Assembly (NCBI GenBank): GCA_036874045.1
Contig: CM072343.1
Coordinates: 7,894,001 to 7,958,000, forward strand
Direction of reading: 5' to 3'
DNA length: 64,000 bases
Source of the DNA: Cymodocea nodosa
Taxonomy: Eukaryota > Streptophyta > Magnoliopsida > Alismatales > Cymodoceaceae
Positions 24,073 to 35,845 of this stretch are shown here, in pieces. The position numbers and the translations under genes were made by a program. Numbering within the stretch: position 1 is the stretch's first letter; every line of letters starts with the position of its first letter. Under the pieces are notes generated by a model that saw only the letters and a program-made list of their open reading frames with translations, was not told where the DNA came from and searched no databases.

Positions 24073-24796
24073 TAGTAAATGCAAATACACCTTATAAGGT
24101 ATATTAACTATCAAAAATGATGTGCTTAACGATAGATGATACCTCTTGACCTAGCAACCCTAGATACCTCTTAACGACATCAGAAATGACATTAGGCATC
24201 TAAGAGATAAAATATGTAATGCTATAAGTGATATACTTAGGAGGAATAAATAACTATCTATTTGCTTGTATCTGAATACAAAATGTAATGTTTGTATTCA
24301 TTGTTTGATTCATTGAACAATACATTTTATTTTGTAAATGTTTACAATTCTTATTATTGTTTATAGAAAGCTTTGTTGTAAATATGTCTCTTGCTTTATA
24401 TTCTGTGTAATCATCTTTTTAATTAATGACAAAAAGGGGGAGAAATGTTATAAAAGAAGATGATTATGATTTTAATTGCATATTTTATAAAGGGAGATGA
24501 TATTTATATGGTTATTATAATCTAACAGATGATAATGTAATATGAAAGAAAATTATATGGTTATTAAATTATATAATGAAAAGGGGAGAAATGATACTTA
24601 TGTAATTATTGACATCTGGAAGTTTTATTTCTAAGAGGTGAAATTTTACACAAACAATAGAAATAAGTTTAAGTGAACTTAAGTCAACAAACTTGTTTGT
24701 TGAATTAAAAGTTAACCCAACGAAGGTGCTTTGTTGAGTTAAATATATTTCATAATTGATTTAATATGGTTTTGTCATCATCAAAAAGAGGGAGAT
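24073..24796 (+). other. E 3' non-coding region with three polypurine tracts
   Basis: No gene. PPT-like runs are aaaaagggggagaaatg (24431-24447), aaaaggggagaaatg (about 24579-24593) and aaaaagagggagat (24783-24796). Only the last abuts the LTR. Array motifs of the GTTGAGTTAA type occur near 24735. Confidence 0.75.
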
Positions 24797-26336
24797 TGTT
24801 GAGTATTTTGTTTTGATGATGCGTGCTGAATGAAAATAATCATATTTGCTCAATTACTATTGCTTGTGAAAGGAAATTAAGTACATCAATTAATATAGAA
24901 AAAGCTTACTGATATAAATATGTGTCTGTATTGGATCTGAAATTATACTAAGTTAATAACTAGTCGTTTCATTGCATTAATTTCTTATTTAACTAAACGT
25001 TAAGTTAACGTGTGTTTTTATTGAAAAGCATGATATGTTTTAAAATTATATCTTCTATATCATGAACAGTGCACGTTTAGACAACTCGTTAAGTTAGAGT
25101 ATTATTTGTATAGAGATCACGTGAGAACTCGTTAAGTTAGAGGCTTAAAGGTTAAAATATGTCACGTGAGAACTCATTAAGTTAGTGAGTAAAAGAAGAG
25201 ACGAACTCGTTAAGTTAGTGTTGTACACGTGGTGAAATTATAAGTTATGAATGTTATATTGTATCATGTGAGGTGCACATGTTTAACTCATTAAATTAAC
25301 ATAACTAAACGCGTTGAGTTTCTATATTGAACACTAAGGTAACACATTAGGTTAGCGTTATAAAACTTAAGTTGTTATTTTTGCACATAGTAAAATTCTT
25401 ATTATAAAAACATTTGTTTATTACTGGTTCGTTGAGTTATCTGTAACACAACGGAGATGGTTCGTTGAGTTAGCGTAACACCACAAACTTAGTTCATTGA
25501 GTTAACTACAGTACTTGTTACATGAGTTGGCACATGAGTTAAGTTAGAAACATTAAGTTACATATCTACTTGTTTACTCGTTTAGTTAACATTAAAGTAA
25601 TGACTTCTTATTACACTTGAAAGATTTTGGACAAGAAAGTTTATTCTACAAGAAATTTTTTAGAGATCCAGGATTGATGATTAAAGAAAATTTGAAATGT
25701 AAATGTGGGTCAGAACGTGTGTATTTCGATGAAGGAAAAAGAAAAGACGTGAAGAAGTGGAAGACTAATAGTGATTAAACGTGGAGGATATGCATGAAAT
25801 GAAGATATAGTATAAAAGATATAGAATTCTCGTTGATCAATCATCCCTACACACCAAAAGAAAAATCTTTTCAGGGATCAAAAATACCTCTTCGAGGAAA
25901 AGCTCTCAAGTGGAAGAAAATTCAGTGAAGCAAAAAAAGGTAAGATTTATGTCATTGAATATCTGAAGTATCAAAAGAAAGTAAATTCAGTGAAGTAGAG
26001 AAAGTCAGATATTCATCACTGAAGAATTGCTAAAGAAGAAAGAGAAGAAGAAGAAGAAGAAAGATTTCAAATAGGGAGAAATGTTTTAAATTCCGCAAAT
26101 TAGTTTTCTCTGTTTGTAGTTATGAAATTGTGTAGATGGAACATGGTATCAATATATAATTACATCTACAATTTCTAAGGAGAATTGAATTGTATATTGT
26201 AATTGAAACCTTGAATAAAAATGATTTTATGAAAATAGTGTCTCGACTTGTTTTTGAGTTTTAAAGTTTTAATTATAATCGAAAAATGTTGAAAAACACA
26301 ATTCACCCCCCTCTTGTGTAGCCATACGATCCTACA
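24797..26336 (+). repeat. E 3' LTR
   Basis: 1540 bp, tgttgagtattttg...gatcctaca. G-boxes at 25118, 25163 and 25226 alternate with aactcgttaagttag units (about 25085, 25126, 25166 and 25203). TATA box tataaaag at 25811-25818; (gaa)n run near 26043-26062. The segment about 25255-25390 (tgcacatgtttaactcat...gttgttatttttgcacat) matches the U3 of gypsy LTRs C and B. The 3' end (attcacccccctcttgtg) is typical of SIRE-like copia. Confidence 0.9.
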
Positions 26337-27241
26337 CATATCAGTCTGAAGCTTTATTTTCTATAAATAGTTGTTGATGGATGAAGTTGAATCAGTTGCT
26401 TCTCCTTCCAGTTCCCCAACGAATTTTTTCTTCCTTAAGTGCTGGTAAATAGTAAATAACATGCTATTCTCTATTTATAATGCACGTCCATAAGGCAAAT
26501 AAATATCGTTGCAAGAACATGTCTTGTAACGTGCAGTGTGGTTCCTATTTTTATGGATACGTATTCCACTTCTAATTTCAAATTTCAGTAACCGCTAAAC
26601 CCACAAAGTTTCGTTTGTGGCTAAAAGAATAACTATTTAGCTTAATCCACGAACTAACCTCATTGAGTTACAATTAACTCAACAGACTAGCTTCGGTTAC
26701 TATTTGCTAACTCCATGGACTAACTTCGTTGAGTTACAGTTAACTCAATAGAGTAACTTTATATTCTATTATTGACCTCGTGGAGTTAAGGTTAACTCAA
26801 CAGACTTACTTCGTTGAGTTAACACTTAGCAAATTTCTCTAAAACTTACTCCTCATATTAACTTCTATATATTTTTTTTCTGCATTTTGTCAACTTAAAG
26901 AAAGTTAAATACATGTCATTAATGCAGTGTTCTCATTAAAACTCATTTAAATCTAAACATTATATGCATGTTTAACTTACAGTTCATCATACAAATATTT
27001 TCAAGCATCAACTAATTATCATGCATTTAATCATGTCATTCATAAAATTTATAAATCTTTTAAACAATCTTGCACATTATTCAAATAGTTATATAATATT
27101 CAAGATAGTTTATCAATTATATCATTCATTCTCAAACACGAATGTAAAAACATCTGAAAAACATTCATTCATTAATATGAATAGTTACATTTACATTCAG
27201 TCAGATATTTCTGTACAAATATAAGTAGATGAACAATACAA
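26337..27241 (-). promoter_or_regulatory. C region upstream of its F-box ORF, with TATA box
   Basis: Collinear on the minus strand with B's 38075-38990. Contains the GTTGAGTTA/TAACTCAAC array (about 26655-26825) and a consensus TATA box tataaatag (reverse complement at 26471-26479). The F-box start codon is lost and E follows immediately. Confidence 0.55.
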
Positions 27242-28545
27242 TTAGTTTTTCTTCCTAAGTTCATCTACTTCCTTCTAGAGTTTTTCTAATTGTTGCTCTA
27301 GTTGATTTATCCTCTCTATAGCTCCTATAATGCCTCTAGAAGGTCTAAATATCTCAGCAACAGCATACTTTTTGTATTCTTTCATTGAAATGGTTCTTGA
27401 TCTTAACCTTTTGAATGCCCATTTCATGAAATCAATATTATCCACCATCAATAGTGGAATCAAATCTCCATAAAATAATTTCTTCTTTACTATTCTCAAC
27501 ATGGAGATAAATACTTTGTACCAATTAACTTGAATTCTGTTTACAACTACATACGTGGCCCACTTGACAAATTGACTAAGTTCAATGTCGTGGCCTTATC
27601 TTTGATAAACAGTTTTTACCAATATGGTTGCAACCATGTGTGCCTTTCCATTTAAATACTTCAGTCTATTCAGTAATGGCACACTAGGGTCGATAGCTAT
27701 GCACTGTTTAATTTCCTGTTTAGCCCATTCCACTATAATTGTTTCTTCTAGAATTTCAATTCCTTCATTTCTAAGTCTAAAAATATTGTGGAGAAGCTTT
27801 GGACCACATGATATCAGCTTGCTCCACGTTGGAAATTAATCCACTTTCTCCTTCTCTCAAATTTGCATAGAAATAGGGCACTAGATTCTCATATATTGCA
27901 TGCCCTTTCTATTGAGAAATAAATTGTAGTAGACCCTAGAAATCAAACAATTCTTTAATTTCTTGCATACCGTCCCAATTTACTGGTTTATTGTATATAA
28001 CATCATAACCCCTAATCTCTTGATATTTATTATATGCTTCCTGACTCCAAAAGTGTACTTCATTCAAAACTATTGCTTCAGTCAGGTCAGGAATTTGAAT
28101 TTGTTGCTCTAGAGGGGTTTGTTCTTGAATTTCTCTTCCATATGCTGAACTTGACTGTGTTGGAAATGATCCGAAGATTCTAGCCTTTTTGCTTCTGCTT
28201 CTATCTATGGTGGTGAGCTAGCAAAACTCTCCACTCTTCTTTCTTGAATTATTTCCAAAATTTGCTGAAGAGTCTCTTGATCTTCAATGGAATCTGTCGA
28301 GATATTTCCTTTTTGTTCCATATGCTCTTGTTCAGCTTCTTGTTCAATTTCTTCTTTTTCTTCTACCTCCTGATTACCAATCTACATTATCACTATTCTT
28401 TCTGATTCTGTGGCAGATTGGGATGGAATTATGGGCAAATCAGCTTTTGCCCTAATTTCTGTTCTTTCTATTTGTATAGGTTGCAAATTAGTTTCAGCCT
28501 GTTTTTCTTCTTCTCTTTGCTTTTGCTACTATTGCTCCTGCTCCT
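27242..28545 (-). pseudogene. C accessory ORF, C-terminal part
   Basis: Minus strand, ending at TAA 27242-27244. Same domain order as A and B: Gln/Glu-rich stretch, RPVNW-like block near 27985, FYANLREGE near 27860, then KKLFYGDLIPLLMVD near 27480, and a terminal coiled coil INQLEQQLEKL. Several stops. Element B entered it at 28545, and the next segment is at 43754. Confidence 0.8.
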
Positions 28546-30395
28546 TGTTTAGAATGAAAAAGTGCATATTATTAACGGTTAAATGATGGTTAATTGCATA
28601 ATATTTAGCTTATCATATGAGAATTAAACCATTATGTTATAATTGCACAGTTATATGCTTTAATTGAAGAATCTGCTTAATTTTGGGGAATTAATGTTAA
28701 TTTAGTACATTTATGAACTGTCGGTAAATTGCAGGCTGTGAAATTCTTAAGTATCTGAAAATGCATTTGAGCATCAGATAGTAATACCTGTAACTCTCCA
28801 GAATGTTATTTTATGTTTAAACTACTACTGACACGTGTTGAGAGCTGGTAGATTTACTTACGTTATAACTCGTTAAGTTAGTATAATTGCACGCGTTGAG
28901 TTACATGAAAATACACTAAGGCAACGCGTTAGGTTAGTGTTATAAACTTAAGTTGTTATTTTTGCACGTGTTTTATAGTTAAATCAATGAAGGAAGTCCG
29001 TTGAGTTATCTGTAACTCCACGAACTATATATTTTCTAATATGCCACTTTAGCGGTTGCAGGAACAGACAGCTGGAAAGAAAAACCACGTTTGCACGTAT
29101 CACACAGGAATTCAATTGCGTAGGGAGAAAGAAATCAACGTCGTTGATCTAAAGGAAGGAAATCCAACCGACCATTCAAGTAGAAGCAGTTACCACTGAA
29201 GAAATATAAAAGAAAAGAAGAAAAAAAAGAAAGAGTGTGATCGATGGACGACCAGTGTTTATAGAGGAGGAGCACCGAGCTTTCTGCAGATAGTATCGGC
29301 GATTCTCCGAAGTATCACACCAACCATCGTATCACCACCATAATCACCAATCATCGGAGGTCTGTGAGGACACTTGCCTAATGTCGGGTCGATTCCGAGC
29401 CAAACACAGTGCCTGACAACCACTGCGAGGAGTGATCACGTCGCGGGAAGGGAAGACATTTTCACCAAGCGCCGACTCATATTTCAAGAGATCGTATTTA
29501 GCCTTGGCTTCGGGTTGATGCCTGTATGATGAAGAGGAGATCATCTTGCAATTCTGGACTCGCGATTCTATAGGGAGAGGAGACAAAATTGTAAGTGGTT
29601 CAATTTTCAGTGGTGTAATCGCTTTACAAGTAGTGTCGGAAGTATTTACTGTCAAGTGAAATTACTTTACATTTCACCTTTCGCCCATCACATCAAAACA
29701 AAAAATACCAAAAACAATTTATCTTTGTTTGTATGTTGTATTTGAGTGTTGTATTGTTGGTGTTGTATCGTGATTAATGTTATCTGTATCAATTTTATGA
29801 TTGTTTTATCTTAGTTTTAATTTTACAGTTTACTGAAATTGGTTCGTACAAAACAACTTAAAGATTTTAATGGTTACTATTTGAATCATCTGAATGTTAG
29901 TATTGCATAATGATAAATCCAATGTTAACTAGCATTAAAAAGCTTAGTTGATGTTATTTACAATCTGTGGAATCGCCCAATGGTTGGCTGAATTCCTCTG
30001 TAATTAGCAGTATTATAAAGAAGAGACAAGCTCATGGAGTTAACTTAAGTCCACGAGGATAGTCCATTGAGTTATCCATAACTCAATGAACTTAGTCCGT
30101 TGAGTTAACTGTAACTCAATGGAGTGCTTATTGAATATAAATTTGAATTGTTCACAATCAAATATTTCTTAAATTCGTCAGCAATTCCCTATGGAATCGA
30201 CCTGTACTTGCACACTGATACAATAGACACTATGCACTTGTAGTTAAAGTACAAATTGGAATTAATATCTAAATTGTATTAAAGGTTGTTTGTTTACTTC
30301 TAAAAAAAAGAATAGGCATAAAGATAAATTAACTAAGTAAAAATAGAAGTAACAAATCCAAGTTTTTCTAGTGTAGTGCTGGGAAAACGCGAACA
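28546..30395 (+). repeat. B 5' LTR
   Basis: tgtttagaatgaaaaagtgc...gggaaaacgcgaaca. U3 has G-boxes at 28832 and 28975 and a segment shared with copia E's LTR (about 28860-28985). TATA-like tatatatt at 29026-29033, so transcription should start near 29055. An inverted-repeat array lies at about 30030-30125. Confidence 0.95.
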
Positions 30396-30402
30396 AGTTT
30401 TA

Positions 30403-30420
30403 TGGCGTCGTTGTCGGGGA
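30403..30420 (+). promoter_or_regulatory. B primer-binding site
   Basis: tggcgtcgttgtcgggga, the tRNA-Asp-type PBS with two C-to-T changes relative to A. It starts 7 bp after the LTR. Confidence 0.9.
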
Positions 30421-30468
30421 ATTGAATTGAATTGAACTGAATTGAATAGATATAAGCAACTGTTAGAG

Positions 30469-31569
30469 ATGTTTCATTTTAATAGTCAGAGTTGTGTGTT
30501 TTCTTCTGTAATTGAGAATATGGCATATGCTTATGCTCAAAGATTTTTGAAACCTTTAATTAGCATATGTGAATTCTGCAATTCTAAAGGACACGACATT
30601 TTTGATTGTTTGAAATTGAGACATTTACAGATTGATAGATCCCATGAACAACAAATGAATTATCCTCAATATAATAGAGTCGAGTATGAGAATCCTATAG
30701 TTTACCCAACTGATGGTCAGTATAGAATGTGTAATATGATGAGAGACACTGAAGTTTGGGATAGCTATGACAGACTAGAGCATAGTATAGAGCAAAATTT
30801 GGACAAACTGGAATACTTTGTGTGTCAACAACAAGAAGTCAACCAATTAAACTATAAGGAGGCATATTCAGAACCTAAACAGGATATAATTTACGAAACT
30901 GAAAAAGCCATAAAGAAAATTGATCAAAAATTGAATGCAATGAAATTAGATGATCTGGAAACAAAATTAAAAGCATTAGACAAAAATGCAATGAAAATAC
31001 AAGTTTTACAACAGGACAATGAAAATTATAATGTTATAAACCTGCACAACTTGCAAAATATACAACAAACAGAAAACACAAATGTAAGAGAATTTAAAGA
31101 ATGCACTTTAAAACTAAAAACAATTGAAGATCATAATCACGAAAATGATATACAAAAATATCATGAAAGTAACGAAAATCTGGAAGATGTATGTGTAACA
31201 TTAAGATCTGGAACTGATATACCACCAAGAACTCAAAATGAAAATGATATGAAGGTGGACAAGAGTAAAAATCAAAATGATAATGAAAATGTAATAGCTG
31301 AAAATCTAGAAATCACTGAAGAACAATCTGAATCTGCAATTGAAGCTAAAAATGATCAAACAAATCAACTGAAAGAAAAAGAGTCTTTGAAATCAAAATC
31401 TTTAGCACCCTATCCTGAAAGATTACAACAAACAATTCTTGAAAAACAAGAAAAAATAAGAGAAATTTTTGAAAAAGTACAAGTTAACATTCCTTTGTTA
31501 GATCTATTGCAGAATATGCCACCTTGTGCTAAATTTCTGAAGGATTGGTGTACTAAGAAAAGAGAGTGA
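30469..31569 (+). CDS. B gag: short, zinc-knuckle protein without visible capsid domain
   Basis: The first ATG is at 30469 (MFHFNSQSC) and a second at 30520 (MAYAYAQRF). The CCHC knuckle is C-x2-C-x4-H-x4-C in CEFCNSKGHDIFDC near residue 40. The remainder is a long charged, coiled-coil-rich segment with many Asn, Glu and Lys, ending near KFLKDWCTKKRE. TGA at 31567-31569 corresponds to CGA in A, so gag probably ran on into protease. Athila-type Gag usually begins with a capsid-type domain of a few hundred residues; here only about 50 bp separate the PBS from the ORF, so there is no room for it. Confidence 0.75.
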   Translation: MFHFNSQSCVFSSVIENMAYAYAQRFLKPLISICEFCNSKGHDIFDCLKLRHLQIDRSHEQQMNYPQYNRVEYENPIVYPTDGQYRMCNMMRDTEVWDSYDRLEHSIEQNLDKLEYFVCQQQEVNQLNYKEAYSEPKQDIIYETEKAIKKIDQKLNAMKLDDLETKLKALDKNAMKIQVLQQDNENYNVINLHNLQNIQQTENTNVREFKECTLKLKTIEDHNHENDIQKYHESNENLEDVCVTLRSGTDIPPRTQNENDMKVDKSKNQNDNENVIAENLEITEEQSESAIEAKNDQTNQLKEKESLKSKSLAPYPERLQQTILEKQEKIREIFEKVQVNIPLLDLLQNMPPCAKFLKDWCTKKRE

Positions 31570-34500
31570 AAAGTTCTTAGAAAGGTCTTTTTAGCTTAGC
31601 AAAGTAGTTGCCTATTTCTGCCACAAATTTCTAAAAAGTTATTTGATCCTGGAATCCCTATTATATCATGCACCATAGGAAATATCATTCTAGAAAGAAC
31701 CTTAATAGACTTAGGTGTAGGTATAAATGTTATGCCAAGTGATATATTTGCATCCTTAGGATTAGAAGGCTTAACTCCTACTAGTACGGTTATTCAATTG
31801 GCTGATAGAAGTATAAGATACCCTAGAGGAAAAATAGAGGATGTCTTAATTAAAATCAGGAATTTTATATATCCTATTAATATTGTAATTTTGGGTTCCC
31901 AACAAATTAAGCATAAAAATAATGATACATCTTTAATTTTGGGAATGCCATTTTTAGCAACATTAGGGGCTGTTATCAATTGTAAAACTGGAGTAATGAA
32001 GTTAGCATATGGTAATGAGGATACTCAATTAAATATTTTCAAACCAGAAAGGTTTGAGGAGTTAGAAATGTCCTTACATACCATAGACTTTTTAGAGGAT
32101 GAAGGAGATATGTTAGATGATGTGATTCAAGAAGAATTAAATAGGCAAATCAATTCTGAAACTTTAGAAGAAAGTGAAAGCATAAATATAGAAGGAGATC
32201 AGGAAGAAATTAATTTAAAAAATGATGATGTTTAATTAGGAGCTCTAGCTTCTAATGGGCAGCATTTAGAATTAAAACCTTTACCTCCTGAATTAACCTA
32301 TATATTTCTGGAAGATAAATGGACCTGTCCAATCATTATTGCTTCAGATTTGAAACAGGATCAAATAGCTAAATTAAAAGAGGTAATAAAAAGTTATAAA
32401 GAAGCAATAGGATGGACTACAACTGATATAAAAGGGTTAAGTTCAACTTTATGCTGTCACCACATATATTTAGAAGAGAATGCTAAACCTGTTAGAATTC
32501 CAGAGAGGAGATTAAATCCAAACCTTAAGGAAGTAGTCAGGAAGGAAATAGTTAAATGGTTAGATAATGATATAATATATCTGATTTCTGATAGCTCGTG
32601 GGTTAGTCCAATCCATGTAGTTCCCAAGAAATCAGGATTAACAGTTATTAGGAATGAAAGTCCAGACTTGATACCTACTAGAATTCAATCAGGCTGGAGA
32701 GTATGTATAGACTATAGAAAGCTGAATGTTGTGACTAGGAAAGATCATTTTCCCTTACCTTTTATAGATCAAATGTTGGAAAGATTAGCAGGGCAAGAAT
32801 ATTTTTGTTTCCTTGACAGATATTCAGGGTATAATCAAATTCCAGTAGCATTAGAAGATCAAGAGAAAACAACTTTCACCTGTCCTAATGGAACTTATGC
32901 TTTTAAAAGAATGCCATTCGGATTATGCAATGCACCAGCTACCTTTCAAAGGTGTGTGCAGGGCATATATACTGGAATGACTGATGAATTTTTAGAAATA
33001 TTTATGGATGATTTTATTGTATATGGCAACTCATATGAAGTGTGTTTAAGTAATTTAGACCAAATATTAAAACACTGTGTGGAAAAAAATCTGGTTTTAA
33101 ATTGGGAAAAATGTCACTTCATGGTTAAACAAGGAATAGTTTTAGGGCATGTTGTTTCTAAAAAAGGGTTGGAAGTAGATAAAGCTAAAATAGAAGTAAT
33201 TTCTAATCTACCAGAACCTAAATCAGTAAAAGATATTAGATCATTTCTAGGACATGCTGGTTTTTATAGAAGATTTATTAAAGAGCAAGATAGCTAGACC
33301 TTTAACTAATCTATTAAAAGATGTTCCATTTAACTTTGATAAAAATTGCAAGGAAGCTTTTTTTTGAGACTTAAGACTAGCTTCATTTCAACTCCTATAA
33401 TTCAAGCACCTAATTGGAACAATCCATTTGAATTAATGTGCGATGCTTCTAATTTTGCTGTAGGAGCAGTGTTAGGACAGAAAATAGAAAAATCTCCTAG
33501 AGTGATTCATTATGCAAGCAAAACCTTAAATGATGCTCAAGTTAATTACACAACTACTGAAAAAGAATTATTAGCTGTTGTGTTTGCTTTAGAAAAGTTT
33601 AGATCATATGTGATTGGAGCTAAAGTAATAGTATACACGGATCATTCAGCTCTAAAACATCTAATAAAGAAAAATGAAACTAAACCTAGATTGATCCGAT
33701 GGATATTATTATTGCAAGAATTCGATCTAGAAATTAAAGATAAAAAAGGTTGTGAGAATGTAGTAGTAGATCATTTATCAAGATTACAAATAGAAAAATC
33801 AAATATTGAAATTAAGGATAATTTTCCTAATGAACAATTAATGACCATCAACACAATGCCTTGGTATGCAGACATAGTTAATTACTTAGTTACTGGTTTA
33901 ACACCTAAGGATTGGAATAGACAGGATAAGAAATTGTTTTTCTCAAGAGTAAAATATTACTATTGGGAAGACCCTTACTTATTTAAGAAATGTCCTGATC
34001 TGGTTTTAAGGAGGTGTGTTCCAGAAATTGAGTATTCGAGTATATTGTCTTTCTGTCATGACCAAGCTTGTGGAGGACATTTTGGTTCAGGGAAAAATGC
34101 TGCAAAAATTCTACAATGTGGGTTTTATTGGCCAACACTATTCAAAGATGCTCATAAATATTGCTTAAGTTGTTTAAGATGTCAACAAATAGGAAGAATA
34201 TCAAAGAGGAATATGATGCCTCTTAATCCTATTGTTGAGGTTGAAATCTTTGATGTGTGGGGAATAGATTTTATGGGTCCATTTCCTATATCTAATCAAT
34301 TTAATTACATATTGTTGGGAGTGAATTACGTATCTAAATGGATAGAAGTTATTCCTACAAAAACTAACGATAACAAAGTGGTAATACAATTTGTAAGAAC
34401 AAATATATTTGCTAGATTTGGAATACCTAAAGCTATTATCAGTGATAGAGGAACTCATTTCTGTAATAGAAGTTTTGAAGCCTTAATGAAGAAATATGGA

Positions 34501-35166
34501 GTAAACCACAAAATTGCAACATCATATCATCCACAAACAAGTGGACAAGTAGAAAGTGCAAACAAACAAATTAAATTAATCTTGGAAAAAGTGGTAAATC
34601 CTACTAGAACAGATTGGGTTACTAGATTGATTGATGCACTTTGGGCTTATAGAACTGCTTATAAAACGAGCTTAGGTATGTCACCTTTTAGGCTAGTATA
34701 TGGAAAAAGTTGTCATTTACTTGCAGAAATAGAACATAAAGCTTATTGGGCATTAAAAACTATGAACACTAATTTAAATCAAGCTGCTGAAAATAGGAAA
34801 ATGCAACTAATTGAATTAGAAGAATTTAGAAATGAAGCTTATTCAAAGATTGTAAGAGAAAAAGAGAAAATGAAATTCTAGCATGATAGAAAAATTATTC
34901 CAAAAAACTTTGAAATAGGACAAGAGGTATATCTTTATATGGCTAGACTCCATAACCATCCAGGAAAATTAAGATCTAGATGGGCAGGACCTTACATAGT
35001 TCGAAATGTTTATCCTTATGGAGCTATTGAAATTGAAAATCCTAAAAATCAGAATATATTTAAAGTAAATGGACAAAGACTTAAACCTATTCTGAAAACA
35101 CCAAAAAACTCCTTTAGAATTATAGAAGAAATCAGAGTAGAGGACTACTCGAGTTTTACTTTGTAA
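31570..35166 (+). pseudogene. B pol: protease, RT, RNase H, integrase
   Basis: Protease block LIDLGVGINVMP (about 31705) and LILGMPFLAT. RT with IDYRKLN, FKRMPFGLCNAPATFQRC and catalytic FMDDF at about 33000. A 5-bp deletion at about 33283 (relative to A) breaks the frame, and a T8 tract follows at 33358-33365. RNase H starts with [12 protein letters not shown] and has TDHSALKHL. Integrase has HHCC finger ([15 protein letters not shown]), [17 protein letters not shown] and [12 protein letters not shown] at 34879-34881 replaces TGG of A. The end is [23 protein letters not shown] by 35166. Confidence 0.95.
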
Positions 35167-35219
35167 GAAATCAGTTTTTATGTTTATATATATATATATA
35201 TATATATAAACATAAAAAT

Positions 35220-35500
35220 AGTTGCGGTTCAACCGACTGGATCCATCGGTATGGCCAAAAAATTAAAAAATATTTAGGTCTGACCGAAGCGTAGCATCGG
35301 TATGACCGGAACATTAAAAAAATATTGGTTTCACCGAAGCATAGTATCGGTTAAACTGGGAAAAAAATTTATATTAATTTTCAGAAAAAAAATTTTGTTT
35401 TACTGAAACATAGTATCGGTTCAACCAAAAGAAATATAAAAAAATAAAAAAATATTTAGGTCCGACCGAAGCATAGTATCGTTTAAACCTGTAAAAAAAA
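35220..35500 (+). repeat. B degenerate tandem repeat with ACCGA/TCGGT inverted repeats
   Basis: Five units of roughly 55-75 bp, each with a version of accgaagcatagtatcggtt, an imperfect inverted repeat, separated by A-rich filler. Directly after the integrase stop. A has counterparts at about 11390-11600. Confidence 0.7.
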
Positions 35501-35559
35501 AACAAAAAAAAAAACAGAGAAACTATTCTCTGTAATATTTTTATTATTATATTTGCTTG

Positions 35560-35845
35560 TACGGGGAGTTCGTTGAGTTACGCTTAACTCAACGAGCTTA
35601 CTCCGTTAAATCTTGAGTTAGTCAACGAGCATATTCCGTTGAGTTACCTGTAACACAATGGAGTTCTGTAGCTTAGACCGCGGATAAAATAGTAATAGTT
35701 GGTTCGGGAAATGACCCGATTACCCGCCTAAACTTAGTGATTATTTAAACTAAAACCTAGGGTTTTGGGGGCATTATCCGACAAATCATTTAGAATCTAG
35801 AATAGTAGAAATTAGAGCGATTACGTGCTGTTGTGTAACTCCACG
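35560..35845 (+). promoter_or_regulatory. B inverted-repeat array and probable promoter of accessory ORF
   Basis: The GTTGAGTTA/TAACTCAAC array is at about 35570-35655. tatttaaac follows at 35742-35750, then a telo-box (reverse complement of aaaccta-type aaaccctA) at 35758-35765, then the ATG at 35846 about 100 bp from the TATA-like box. TATA plus telo-box is a common layout in plant promoters. Function inferred. Confidence 0.5.

Larger units (their letters stand above)
1..26336 (+). mobile_element. Element E: SIRE-like Ty1/copia retrotransposon, 5' part outside window
   Basis: The window opens inside the RNase H end of a copia pol. Downstream come a non-coding spacer, an env-position accessory ORF, repeated polypurine tracts and a 3' LTR ending in ..cctaca at 26336. 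The order pol, spacer, extra ORF, LTR is that of SIRE/Maximus-type copia elements. Element F interrupts it at 2991-23066; removing F and one TGAAC duplicate restores a continuous reading frame. E sits in the minus-strand gypsy element C at the 5' edge of C's F-box ORF. The lineage assignment rests on layout and the RNase H tail only, because most of pol lies outside the window. Confidence 0.85.

Noticed and set aside
26337..26341. CATAT as TSD of element E
   Set aside because: E's 5' end lies outside the window, so the partner copy cannot be seen.
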